This document shows, piece by piece, positions 10,739 to 21,157 of a stretch of DNA of 64,000 bases (positions within the stretch are counted from its first letter, which is position 1; each line of letters starts with the position of its first letter). The notes beneath the pieces were generated by a model. It had not been told where the DNA came from, ran no database searches, and saw nothing but the letters and a program-made list of their open reading frames with translations. The position numbers were made by a program, and so were the translations under genes. Location of the stretch: contig CM046442.1 in the NCBI GenBank assembly GCA_025506515.1, positions 111,403,491 through 111,467,490 on the forward strand, in the 5' to 3' direction. The DNA is from Flaveria trinervia. Lineage: Eukaryota > Streptophyta > Magnoliopsida > Asterales > Asteraceae.

Positions 10739-11803
10739 ATGTCTTGTCATCATGGAAAGTGTAGAAGTTCCGATCGTAAGCTAGCCGCCATGATTATTCG
10801 ACAAATGGCAGCTGTCATCCCGACCATGGTTGCTGAACTCAATAGCACCTTAATAACAACTCTAGCAACAATGGAAATGGTCAAGACGAGAATAGTGCTA
10901 ACCAAGGGCGCAACAACCAAACCTGCACTTTCAAGCACTTTAGTTCTTGCAAGCCCACTAGTTTTAGTGGTAAGGAAGGAGCCAATGGTCTTCTTGAGTG
11001 GTTTGAGATCAAGGAAAATACCTTTGTCAACTACGAGTGTCCCGAGGCACTCAAAGTTTGTTGTGCCACTAGTATGCTCCAACAAAGGGCTCTTATTTGG
11101 TGGAATAGCGAGAAGAGAAATCGTGGAGCTGATGCTATATTGGCACTCTCTTAGGACGAGTTCAAGAACATTGAGAACTTCATTAAGGGTTTACCACCCC
11201 AAATTCAAGATGTTGTGGTTGGTAGCCGACCCACAACTTTGGAAGAAGTCATTACTATTACCGCTCAACTCACCGAGAACCATATACGAGCAGGCACCAT
11301 GTCTGTGAAGGGTGCAAAGAAGGTGGAAAAGACGGCTACCGAGGCCGTTAAGGAGACTAACGCTGAACCGTCTCACAATAACAACAACAACAAGAAGCGC
11401 AAGTTTACACCGGTATGCAACTATGCCGTCGCTGCACCCAAACACCCCAAAGACAACTTGTACCTGCGGCTACACCTATGGCACAAGTTCCTGGGGCTAG
11501 GGCTTATGCTGGTCCTCAACCTATGTGCATCACTTGTAGGTATCATCATTCGGGGAATCAATTGTGTCGTATCTGCACCTTATGCGGTAAATATGGTTAT
11601 TTGGTGGCGACTTGCCACCGTGCACCTAACAACGCCATCGTGGTCACAAATCGTGTTTGCTACAACTGTGGGGAACATGGTCATTTCCGCCCACAATGCC
11701 CTCGTCTTGTGGGTAATGTTCCACAAGCCTGAGGACGTGCTTTCAAAATCAACGCTAACCAAGCACAAGCAAACAACGATGTGGTGCATGGTATGTTAAC
11801 TTA
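10739..11803 (+). pseudogene. Gypsy-2 gag, frameshifted
   Basis: Gag of a second Gypsy lineage, broken into frames at about 10739-10860, 10860-11150 and 11150-11800. Visible pieces are a gag-domain region around 10980-11180 (LLEWFEIKENTFVNYECPEA, ALIWWNS), an Asn-rich basic stretch near 11370-11410, and two zinc-knuckle-like motifs near 11570-11700; the second (CYNCGEHGHFRPQC) is intact. Several indels and stops separate them. Confidence 0.75.
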
Positions 11804-11875
11804 CCTTTAACTTTTGTGATCCGATTCTTTTCATACATTACCTGTATTGTTAGGTACCTTAAAAATTGAACAGGT

Positions 11876-12409
11876 ATGTTTCTTATTAATAAAACTTATG
11901 CCTATGTCCAATTTGATTCTAGAGCCGATAAGAGTTTTGTTTCGTTAGAGTTTGAACCCATACTTGCTAAGCCACATACGAAACTAGAAAGACCTCTCAC
12001 TGTTGAAGTTGCCGATGGAGAACCGATCACCGTTGATGTCGTTATTCGTGATTGCATCTTAATCCTTGACACACACGATTTCCTTAATGATATTATTCCT
12101 ATGAAACTTGGAAGCTTCGACTTCATCATTGGTATGGATTGGTTAGCCAAACACCGTGCCGAGAACATTTGTTTCGAGAAGTGCATTCATATACCGTTAC
12201 CCTCTGGAGATACTTTGAAAGTGTTTGGTGAAAAGTCTTCCAAAGGACTTAAACTCATGTCTTGCACTCAAGCCGAAAGTGCTTAAGCAAAAAGTATATG
12301 GCTTTCTAGGCTTACGTGGTCAACACGAAAGTCAAAGGGAAAGAACTTAAGGATGTCCCTATCGTACGAGACTTTCCTGAAGTATTTCCCAATGACCTTA
12401 GTGGTTTAC
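11876..12409 (+). pseudogene. Gypsy-2 aspartic protease and start of the reverse transcriptase linker
   Basis: The open part is 11876-12286. The active-site motif reads DSRAD where DSGAD is expected, so the flap-side Gly is lost and the enzyme is probably dead. The GMDWLAKH motif lies near 12135. After 12286 weaker homology to the protease-RT linker (VPIVRDFPEVFPNDLSG) continues to 12409, where Copia-1 is inserted. 12405-12409 (TTTAC) is the target duplication. Reverse transcriptase resumes at 24667. Confidence 0.8.
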
Positions 12410-13142
12410 TGTTAGGACCTGGTATTTGAAAGAAATACCAAATGATTAACGTGTAGACCAAACCAAATAGTGCGGAATCCTATTTGATTGGCAATCCAAT
12501 CAGTGAGAACGCACGTAGAATCAATAAAGTTTGAATCAAACGTTAAGAATCGATTAGGAATCGATCTACAACGTTCTATGAACTTGGAGTATCATCTTGG
12601 AGGCTTCTAGACGGCTAGGGTACGTCTGGAGTCGAAATAGAATGAATGCTCTCCTTTTTCCACGAATTGGGTTGTATTTATAGGTTAGTCTTGTTCATTC
12701 ATGCGACTGAACCATTAGTATGGTTCAGTCGTGCGATTGAACCATGCGGTTGATTCATCCGCACGACTGAGTGTTCAGTCGTGCGACTGAGCTAATCTTA
12801 TGTTACAATCATACGACTAATCCAGTTTCCTAGTTCAGTCGTGCGACTGAGTCATTCGTATGAAGTTATTCATGCATATGGTCAATTCGCATGGGCCATT
12901 CGCATGAGAACTTCATTTTGTTAAGTTTGAATGTATTAAATAATATAACATTATGTGTAACAATTCAAACAACCACAAACTTAATTAACCAATTCAACAT
13001 CGACTCATTAATGAAATTTTAAACATTATAAATAACAAACAACCAATATCATTTCATTAATCATTCCATACATTACATCAGAATCAGACAAACAAGATCT
13101 ATTACATTCATATCATGATCTAGGGACATACATGTATCAACA
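12410..13142 (-). repeat. Copia-1 3' LTR
   Basis: 733 bp; on the + strand it starts TGTTAGGACC and ends TATCAACA. It contains a TATAAATA box (complement at 12675-12682) and, upstream of it in the transcription sense, the palindrome array 12702-12905. Confidence 0.95.
12702..12905. repeat. Palindrome array in the U3 of the Copia-1 3' LTR
   Basis: Repeated CAGTCGTGCGACTG-type inverted repeats with variants CATTCG, CAATCG and CATCCG. They lie just upstream of the TATA box on the - strand, the place where Sireviruses are known to carry conserved palindromes. Confidence 0.85.
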
Positions 13143-13155
13143 AACTCCCCCTTGG
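13143..13155 (-). promoter_or_regulatory. Copia-1 polypurine tract
   Basis: On the - strand this reads CCAAGGGGGAGTT directly before the 3' LTR. Confidence 0.9.
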
Positions 13156-13167
13156 CCCTAGATCTCT

Positions 13168-14590
13168 CTAGTGTCTTGTTTTCTTCATTACCTCCTCATA
13201 CTTCTTGTACTTATCCTCTATTGTGACTCCTGCATGAATCTCAAATACAAAGCAGAGTCTTATGACATTCTGGAACTGGAGGGCTTGTACTATATCCTGC
13301 GTATCATAGAACAGTGGCCACTTGTATAGAGTGTAGACATCATTAGCTGACAAGTTGGTAAGCCACATTGGGTAAAATACCCTGATAGTATCCATTTGGC
13401 CCTCTTTGTTTAGGAATATGACCGCTTCTCCCGTCCTCCAATCGTAGTACCACCACTTAAAGTGTGGAGTGAAGTCCCGTGGCATTTCCCTGAGTGGGAT
13501 TCTTGACATCGTGCGTGGAGGACTCCACTTCAACACTATCTTTGGCTTTCCAGTAATGGCATCAACTTCAGACCTTCTGATGTACCTTGTAGGCTGTTGG
13601 GGTCTGAAGTTAACCCACCTGGTGTGGTACTCCTTCCTTAGGGCAGCCTCAAACCAGCCTAACATCTGAAGCTGTGCCCCTTAGTGGAATAGGCATATCA
13701 TCCCCAGCATCCCCACTGTCATCATCGTATGAATCATGCTCTGGGAGCAATAGCCTCTCATCGTCTAAATCGCTGTCATCATGACGCCACTTGCGTCCAC
13801 TAGGCGCCATATACCTCTCATTTTCCAGATGGCCGATCAACCTCTTCACCTGGGGCTTTACCTACTTACCCTGATACACTCTCATACGACCCAAGGTCGT
13901 GTCATCCATAATCTCTAAGGCCACAGCATCATGGCTCTCCTTGGGAAGTGATGGCAACTTCTCATTGAACATTAACTGCCGAAATCTGGGGTACATACAA
14001 AAACCCTCCTTCCCCTTGGCTTCCAGATTCTCCACCAGATACGAGAAGATCATGCTCGAGAAGCTGAAGGGGTGGTTCAGCAATAGTGCCACATAGGCAT
14101 TCTGAATATGGTATTACAGGTCATCAAACCCACCCCTCCGAGAAGCAATACACTTCAGGATCACATGCGCCAAGTACTTATACCGGGGACACAGGTTGCC
14201 CTTGTTGAGCACACCTGAGTTGATGTCCCCAACATACTTAATCCTGAGGAAGCAACTCTAACTGTAAATGGATGTAGTCTGGTGGGGTGATTAGTATCGT
14301 CCCCAAAATCAAGTACTCTCTGGATGTCAGCTGCTGTAATCTCAATATCATGACCATGAATGGAGCTCCGTATGCTGTAAGGCTCACGTGAACGATCTAC
14401 AGAGGCATTTTCCCAGAAAGCCTGATGTAACAACCTGTAAGGAGTACACGGTGTGGATATGGCTTTATGTATCCGAGAACGTCGAAGGAACGCAATAATC
14501 TCTGTAAACTCGGCCCCATTCCGAGTCGTATGGTCCAAATGAGCACATATATTGTGCTTTGGATTGATGGACCATCTATCAGCTATTGAC
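13168..14590 (-). pseudogene. Copia-1 accessory ORF (aORF), internally deleted
   Basis: An extra reading region between pol and the 3' LTR, in sense with the element. The N-terminal domain (14590-13862, broken by frameshifts near 14240 and a stop near 14115) carries HNICAHLD, STPCTPYR, TRLHPFTV, NAYVALLLNHPFSF and FCMYPRFRQ. A short acidic linker follows (13849-13680). The C-terminal domain (13665-13168, 165 codons) has KEYHTRWVNF, HFKWWYYDW, YTLYKWPLFYD and EIHAG. Compared with Copia-2, about 2 kb between linker and C-domain is missing. No membrane segment or signal peptide is seen, so it is not an obvious envelope. Function unknown; from memory, similar frames occur beside Copia pol genes in Asteraceae. 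Confidence 0.75.
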
Positions 14591-14625
14591 CTGATACACA
14601 AAACACATAACCATTAGAAAGTCAT
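14591..14625 (-). promoter_or_regulatory. Candidate 3' splice site before the Copia-1 aORF
   Basis: On the - strand a CTAAT branch-point-like site is followed by a T-rich stretch (TGTGTTTTGTGTAT) and CAG (AG at 14592-14591) just before the conserved aORF start. The same arrangement occurs in Copia-2 and Copia-3. It suggests expression from a spliced transcript. Confidence 0.55.
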
Positions 14626-14675
14626 ACATTCAAATTTCAGTTCAAGGTGTATAGTTTAAATTCAATCTGATTCAT

Positions 14676-14890
14676 TTGTGCGAATGAATCATGCGACTGA
14701 AGTCAGTCGGTTGTCCTTTCATGCGACTGAGCTCATTCGGGTGAATGAGACCTACAACTTAGTTCAATCTGTTGGCTAAGTCTGCGATTGGTTCAGTCGG
14801 CCGATTGAGTTCATTCGCATGGTGCATTCGGCCGATTGACCCAATCGCAAGATTCAATCGTGCGATTGGAGTTCATCCGGTCGACCAGTC
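14676..14890. repeat. Palindrome array upstream of the Copia-1 aORF
   Basis: About ten CANTCG-NN-CGANTG-type units, for example CAATCG-TG-CGATTG at 14855-14868. The region is non-coding. Confidence 0.85.
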
Positions 14891-15217
14891 ACTTGTCCCA
14901 CTGTTCAGTCACCTGTGGTTCGAATCTTGACCAAGTCAAGTAATTTAACATGGTTTAATGGTCCATTAGACTCGCCATCTTGTCACTAATAACCTATTAA
15001 ACTTAATTTGAACATTTTGCTTAGTTTATGTTGGTTATTTGGTCATTACAGTCTGGTTCTTGTTTCACTCAAATATCACAAATTTGGGTTCAATGTCTTC
15101 TGATTTCTGTAAGATTTCACTGCAATATACCTGTATAACCGTCAACCCACGTCAGAAGATCAATAAAGATGTAAAAACAAGGTCTAGACGAATTTCGACA
15201 GAGTAACGGTACTTGGT

Positions 15218-15610
15218 GCGATTTAGGAGCGATTGAGGGTGATGAGTGGAATGCGATCGACTATGGCCCTTTAAATACCGAAACTGAGTTCAATCGGCCG
15301 ACTGGCCTCATTCGCTCAGTTCATTCGGGCGAATGAGGCTCAGTCGTGCGATTGGCCCAGTCAGTCGCATTCAGTTGTCCGATTGAGTCTCAGTCGGTCG
15401 ACTGACTCATTCGTGCCCTTTCATTCGCGCCTTCAGTTAACCGACTGTGTCTCAGTCAGTCGACTGACTCATTCGCACCCTTTCATTCGGTCGAATGGAT
15501 CATTCTGATAAGCCATTCGGGTGAATGGCTAAATCTCATGTCCAGTCGTGCGAATGGGATCCATTCGCATGGTTGGTCCATACTTATGATCCAGTCGTGC
15601 GAATGGGTAA
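15218..15610. repeat. Second palindrome array in the Copia-1 spacer
   Basis: Dense inverted repeats with matched arms: CATTCG-GG-CGAATG (15322-15335), CAGTCG-GT-CGACTG (15391-15404) and CATTCG-GT-CGAATG (15484-15497). The third base changes in both arms together. Confidence 0.9.
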
Positions 15611-15672
15611 CACTTATGAACATTTAGCACTTGAACCCTTTTTACCTGTTGAAATTAACATTATGAGCATTT

Positions 15673-15807
15673 GATTATCTCAAACATGATCATTTTAACT
15701 TGAAAACTTTTTGATCACCTCAGACGTGATCCTTTTAAACAATGTTGTCACCGCAGACGTGACCCTTTTAAACTTTGAAAACACATGTGGCCATCTGAGA
15801 CATGACC
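15673..15807. repeat. Series of four 6-7-6 inverted repeats in the Copia-1 spacer
   Basis: Units at 15673-15691, 15713-15731, 15746-15764 and 15789-15807. Each has 6-bp arms around a 7-bp CTCAGAC-like centre and is followed by CTTTT or ATTTT. The second is perfect: GATCAC-CTCAGAC-GTGATC. The third and fourth carry paired changes in both arms. Confidence 0.8.
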
Positions 15808-16384
15808 CTTTTAGGTGAGTTAATCCCATACTGATTTTCATGATATAGTCCGACAAACAAACAAACTAAAATGACTAACTAACTAGAAACTTAAACTAAA
15901 TACAAAAATAATTTTTTTTTTACTTTTTGTGAGAGATAAATCCTAAGATAGACATATATTGGATTTGGTTCCAGAATAGGCAACTTCAATTTAGTTTGAC
16001 CACACCTGGACCAATTCAATTTTGGAATCATGCAGGCAAGTCAAATCATTTGGGACTTGTTATTAAAACCTTTTGATGCTCAATTCTTGGTTTTCATCTA
16101 GAGTCGTTAGCAAATTTAGGAAATCACACTGGTACTATTAGATTCCCACATTAATTTGAACTTTCAAGAATTGCAGCCACAATGATTGTCAGTATATTTG
16201 TCCTCTTTAATCCATACACAGACTTTAGACACAAACTGGTGATAGTTTTAGGTTTAATTATTTCAACTAACATTTTTGGATCCCACACTTATATGGTGAT
16301 CAACATTCCTCAGGAGCTTTTGAGCGGTCTACGGGTATTTTTACTAGAAGAGACTATTCTTAGAGCTTTCAAAGAGAAGCCAAT

Positions 16385-16492
16385 CGTCAGGTCAGTGCCA
16401 TTGCACAGCAGAGAGGCGGCAAACAACAATGAATTCTAGAATATCTAGGTTATGCTTATCCTCAGGTCAGTGCCATCGCACAGCAGAGAGGC
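16385..16492. repeat. Duplicated 33-bp box in the Copia-1 spacer
   Basis: Two copies at 16385-16417 and 16460-16492, sharing CAGGTCAGTGCCAT and CACAGCAGAGAGGC, 75 bp apart. Both copies and the spacing recur in Copia-2 and Copia-3. Confidence 0.85.
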
Positions 16493-17195
16493 ACACAACC
16501 TATCTTCTTGTTAGACAAGCTAAATTTTCTTTTGCACAGAATGCACCAACAACATATGTCATTAGCTTGATAGCATTTGTCTTTCATTTTTTTCGTGCTT
16601 TGCTCTATTTATGGTCATCCGCACACATTTATGGCATTTACATGTTCATTACCCCGTATTGGAATATTGTTGATTGTGTTAACCAGTGATAAGATGGCAG
16701 CCCACAGTCAGTTGAACAACTTAGTTTGATCTTGAGATCACCAGTCAGGTCTAATAATCTATTGTGTTGAATCTACCAACATATCAGTTGTGGTCTAGCA
16801 ACCTCTAGGTCTACTTTCTTTGTGTTACCTTAGTAGTTACCAGTTTTTCTATCATCTTCCCTTTTATATTGCTTAGACTACACAGACTTATACTTTGAAT
16901 TTTGCATCTTTTCTAAATTAAAATTTTAAAGTCCCTTTTGATTTGTTCCTCTGTAATATCATTTTCCAAAAGGTTTGAATTGGTATCACAGATACGATCT
17001 ACCTTATATCAGTATCCACTCCTTCTCCCTCGTTTTTTTTAATATTACTAGCTGACCTACTCTCCCTCTAAAATTCTAAAATCATACTGGATTTAATTAT
17101 TTTAGGATTTTAACAGATAGCTAAATAACATGAATTTAATTTAAACAGAATAAAATAAATAAGGAAAAATAAAAATATAACTACACTTCATCGGA

Positions 17196-17760
17196 CTACA
17201 TATGATCATCATCAGGAGTAACATCACTTTTCTTTTTAACGCCGTTGACCTCTAACAGATATAGAAACCATGGTTTATCAAAGGCTTTGGTATAGAGCTC
17301 AGCGCGTTGAAAGTCAGTATTAATTTCTACCACAGCGATTAAGTTCTTTACAAAACAGTCTCTTATGAAATGGTATTTAATACCGATGTGTTTGGTCTTT
17401 GGATGTTGTACCGGATTTTTAGTTACTGCAATTGCAGCAGAGTTATAAACAAAGATAGTAGTAGAAGAAAACTTTAAACCGTAATCCCGCATTTGCTGTT
17501 GAATTCAGATGATTTGTGAACAATAACTTGCAGTAGCAACGTATTCGGCTTCACAGGTTGACAATGCAACCGACGTTTGCTTCTTACACTGCCAGGTAAC
17601 TAATCTCCTCCCAAAGAATTGACACCCTGCTGATGTGGACTTGTAGTTCATGTTGCAACCCCCGTAATCCGAGTCACTATACGCCGTGAGCTCAAAGTCA
17701 TCATCATGAGGATACCACAACCCCAGTTTGGGTGTACCCTTTAGATAATGAAATAACCTT
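17196..17760 (-). pseudogene. Copia-1 RNase H and pol C-terminus
   Basis: Pieces at 17720-17505 and 17492-17196 on the - strand. Motifs: the first catalytic region (YSDSDYGGC), the CEAEYVA motif with its Glu, and KYHFIRDC near the end. A Trp codon is now a stop (TGA) between the pieces, at about 17505; Copia-2 keeps the Trp. The pol stop is at 17196-17198. Confidence 0.9.
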
Positions 17761-17769
17761 TTGACCCCG

Positions 17770-18920
17770 ATCAGATGGTTACCTTAGGCTTAGCCTGATA
17801 TCTAGAATATAACATGTAGCATACATGATATCAGGTCTTGAGGTAGTGAGATACATGAGGGATCTAATCATTCCTTGGTACATTGTGGCATCTACCAGAT
17901 CTCCATTTTCATCAGGTGCTATATCATGATTTGTACCAAGTGGAGTCCCAGCAGCACAAGCATTCTCCATGTCAAACCGACTGAGAATGTCTCCCACATA
18001 CTTGGTCTGATGTATAAGATCCCATATGGTGTCTGGTCCACCTGTATCCCGAGAAAGAATTTCATCTCCCCCATAGCACTCATCTCAAACTCTTTCTTCA
18101 TAACTACTTCAAACTCTTTGCATAATTCTTTGTTCTTTGAACCGAAGATTATGTCATCGACATAGATTTGTACTAGCAGTAGGTCTCCATCTTTTTCTTT
18201 GATGAATAGTGTGCAGTCAATGACTCCCCTGCGAAAGCCGTGTTTCACAAGATGAGTTGAGAGTTTATCATACCAGGCCCTTGGAGCTTGATGAAGCCCG
18301 TATAAGGCCTTGTCGAGATTGTAAACTTTGTCTCGATGATAAGGATCTTCAAATCCCTCAGGTTGACTGACATACAATATCTCTCGAATTTCCCCATGAA
18401 GGAATGCACTCTTCACATCTAATTGATAGACTTTAATCTTCATATACGATGCATAGGCAAGGAAGATACGCATGGCTTCCATCCTTGCCACGGGTGCAAA
18501 TACTTCATTGTAGTCAATCCCCTCGACTTGGCGAAATCCCTGAATAACCAGTCGAGCCTTGTTCCTGATAATGACCCCTTGGTCATCCTTCTTGCATTTC
18601 AAGACCCATTTGGTGCCAATGATCTTAGCACCTTTAGGTCTATCTACTAGAGTCCATACTCCTAACTTCTTGAACTGAAGAAGTTCTTCTTGCATGGCAC
18701 TCACCCATGCCTCATCGTTTAGTGCATCACTCACGTATTTTGGCTCAAACTGCGAGACAAAACACCGATAAGCACCATCATGAATGTATCCTTTTTCCAT
18801 AACAGAGGCATAATCAGCTGAGTACAACTGATTTTGGGTTTGTACTCCTGATCTGACATTCCTAATGACATTGTCTAACGGATGATAGACGTTTAGACGT
18901 GATCCTGGAGTAGTAGGAAC
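17770..18920 (-). pseudogene. Copia-1 reverse transcriptase
   Basis: The main frame 18827-17919 carries the Copia RT domain: GTKWVLKCKKDDQG, VEGIDYNEVFAPVARMEA, LDVKSAFLHG, LYGLHQAPRAWY and the catalytic YVDDIIFGS with both Asp. A frameshift near 18030 moves the last part to 17997-17779 (MGDILSRFDM, LMYLTTSRPDIMYA). The role is synthesis of element DNA from its RNA inside virus-like particles. Confidence 0.92.
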
Positions 18921-18922
18921 AG

Positions 18923-20143
18923 CTACCGCAGAGCCAAGATTATGAACATTTGGTTCTGCATCTGAGGTAGAAGGAGTTTGAGGTTCTGAAGTCGAAGGTG
19001 AATCACCTTTAGATGCTTGTGACTTTCAGGAACCGGAACCCATTCGTCCTGACTGTTCTGGTCATCTTCTTCAGCTTCATCTTCAGAGGAGGAGTCACTA
19101 TCAACGACTACTCCCCCTGATTGAGTAGATGGTTCTCCCTGTGAACTTGATGATGTTGAATCAAGAGATGGTGTATTGAAGATATCATACATCATTCGAG
19201 TAGCTAACTCATCATCAGAAGGAGAGATAGGGATGTTGAAGGACTTAAAGAATCCATCATAGTCGAAAAAGTAGGCGGGTCCTTTGCCGGTAGGTGGTGT
19301 GGTATATCTCTGAACATCAACATTACACCACACTTCAACTAAACCCGTTGAGTTCTTGTAAACTCTCTTGTTCGGTATGTGGTATCCTAAGAAGATCCCT
19401 TCATCAGTCTTCTCACTAAATTTTCCTTCTTGAGTTTTCTTCAGAAGTGTGCACGGCGCGCCAAATGGTTCGAGATACTCCAGATTTGGTTTACGTCGTT
19501 GTAGTAGCTCGTAACATGTCTTTTCGTGGCGTTTGACTATTAGAACTCGATTCAGTGTATAACACGCATTAGCCACTGCTTCATTCCAGAATTGGAAAGG
19601 CAGTTTCGAGTCTGCCAACATTGTCCATGCTGTCTCTATCAAGCTTCTGTTCTTTCTTTCAGCAACACCATTCACCTGAGGCGTGTAAGCAGAAGTGAAT
19701 TGATGCACAATTCCCTTTTCCTTGCAGTAAGCCTCCATCCACTGATTCTTGAATTCAGTCCCGTTGTCTGAGCGTACTTGTCTCACCTTCAGCTTGTAGA
19801 GAGATTCTAGTGTGGTTACTAACTCCTTGAATGACTCAAATGTTTCTGATTTGGATTTCAAAAACATTACCCAAGAGAATCTTGTGTAGTCATCAGTAAC
19901 CACAAAACAGTACAAGTCGCCTGCAATGCTCTTTGTACTGACTGGACCAAACAGATCCATGTGAAGAAGTTCAAGAGGAAGTTCTATTGAATGAACTTTC
20001 TTTTCCTTATGAGACTTCTTCGTCTGTTTGCCTTTCTTGCAAGCTACACAAAAATCAGGAAGTTGGAAATTCTTGACATTAACTCCTCTCACAAGATCCT
20101 TCTGGATCAAGTGATTCATCTTCCGTTGATTGATGTGTCCCAT
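18923..20143 (-). pseudogene. Copia-1 integrase
   Basis: 406 open codons, beginning in the zinc-binding pre-integrase region (GHINQRKM, CVACKKGKQ) and running through the catalytic core: D in LLHMDLFGPVS, D in VRSDNGTEFKN, E in NGVAERKNRS. A FLGYHIPNKRVY stretch and a Ser/Asp/Glu-rich linker toward reverse transcriptase follow. The core looks intact. The preceding protease part is separated by a stop near 20150. Confidence 0.92.
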
Positions 20144-20611
20144 TCTCCTATGCTAGGAGATGGAGTCCTTCTAAGTGGCTTTTGATAGAAAGCACTGAAC
20201 TTCATGATCCGTTGTAGAAGCTGTTGAGAGATCCAAAACATAAAGGTCTTTATATCTTGAAGCTGTCATCAAAACTTGGTCCTCCGTAATCACGTAGTCT
20301 TTCTTTAGGACATAGCACTTCTTGTTGACGAATATGACTTTAAAACCTTTATCACAGATTTGCGAAACAGAAAGTAAGTTGTTTTGAAGTTGTTGAACGT
20401 AGTTCACCTTATCAAACTTAACTTTCTGATTTCCAACTTCTCCCTGAGCTGTGATATAGCCTCCCTTGTTTCGAGCAAACAAAACATGCCCTCCTTTTAT
20501 TTGCTTGACGTTTGATAAAAGAGCCTTGTTTCCTGTCATGTGCCTGGATGCTCCGCTGTCTACAATCCACGTGTTGGTTTCAGCACTGTAGTGAACACCT
20601 TTCACATTCAA
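20144..20611 (-). pseudogene. Copia-1 protease and pre-integrase region
   Basis: Open part 20611-20171. The aspartic protease motif WIVDSGASRHMTG is intact, followed by LLSVSQICDKGF, typical of Copia. It cleaves the Gag-Pol polyprotein. Stops on both sides detach it from gag and integrase. Confidence 0.9.
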
Positions 20612-21157
20612 TTTAAAACATTAGTTTAGGTTAGGAACCCAAGCCTTTACTGGCTTGGGTTTCCCAGAGGCATCACACATCATGAATTCAACCCATTAAC
20701 CCTTAAAGGGTGAGGGTAGCTCAGGTTCCTTCTTGTCATCATTATCAGACACAGAGGATGACTTTTCTTTCCATAAGCCAGATTTGTGCAATGCCTGTTT
20801 GTGATAAACAGTCGACTAGCTAATGGGTTGAACGTTAGGTTCACTAGTTCTTCTAGGTGGAGTTAAAGAACTCCTCTTAGAATACCTAGGTTTTGAATCC
20901 TGAAGTTCAATCTTCTTCCTAGGTGTCTGATAGTAAGGGCAAAAGGAAGCAATGTGTCCACACTCTCCACAGTTGTAGCACGACCTGCTATCAACTTTAT
21001 GATTAAACTTTCTTTGTGGAGATGTGTGTGACACCCTAGTAACATCACTTAGTTTGGGTTTTGACTCTGTTTCTTTTGATGTATTCTTCTGTTTAACAAA
21101 ATCAATTGTTTTAACATTTTAAACATCTTTTTCCTTTTGGTTAACTGGTTTTTGACA
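20612..21157 (-). pseudogene. Copia-1 gag C-terminal part with zinc knuckle
   Basis: The frame at 21034-20816 holds an intact CCHC knuckle (CYNCGECGHIASFC) and a Lys/Arg-rich tail. A Gln codon near 20697 has become TAA compared with Copia-2, and other stops flank it. It would bind RNA during packaging. Confidence 0.85.

Larger units (their letters stand above)
14891..17195 (-). other. Copia-1 pol-aORF spacer
   Basis: About 2.3 kb without a gene. It holds a second palindrome array (15218-15610), four small inverted repeats with a CTCAGAC-type loop (15673-15807), and a conserved block with a duplicated 33-bp box (16385-16492). The spacers of Copia-2 and Copia-3 are alignable over the same features. 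A + strand ORF at 16182-16439 is antisense and not supported. Confidence 0.8.

Noticed and set aside
13168..14590. Envelope gene downstream of pol
   Set aside because: There is no signal peptide, no hydrophobic membrane segment and no coiled-coil fusion region; domains are soluble-looking with acidic and basic linkers.
14676..15610. CRISPR-like array of short repeats
   Set aside because: Repeats are degenerate, of variable spacing and within a plant retrotransposon spacer; there are no cas genes or regular spacers.
16182..16439. 85-codon + strand ORF in the Copia-1 spacer, with a similar 66-codon ORF at 42535-42735 in Copia-2
   Set aside because: It is antisense to the element and closed by stops in the aligned Copia-3 segment (53050-53240). 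Conservation is at the DNA level and includes the non-ORF neighbours, so I treat it as conserved non-coding sequence.
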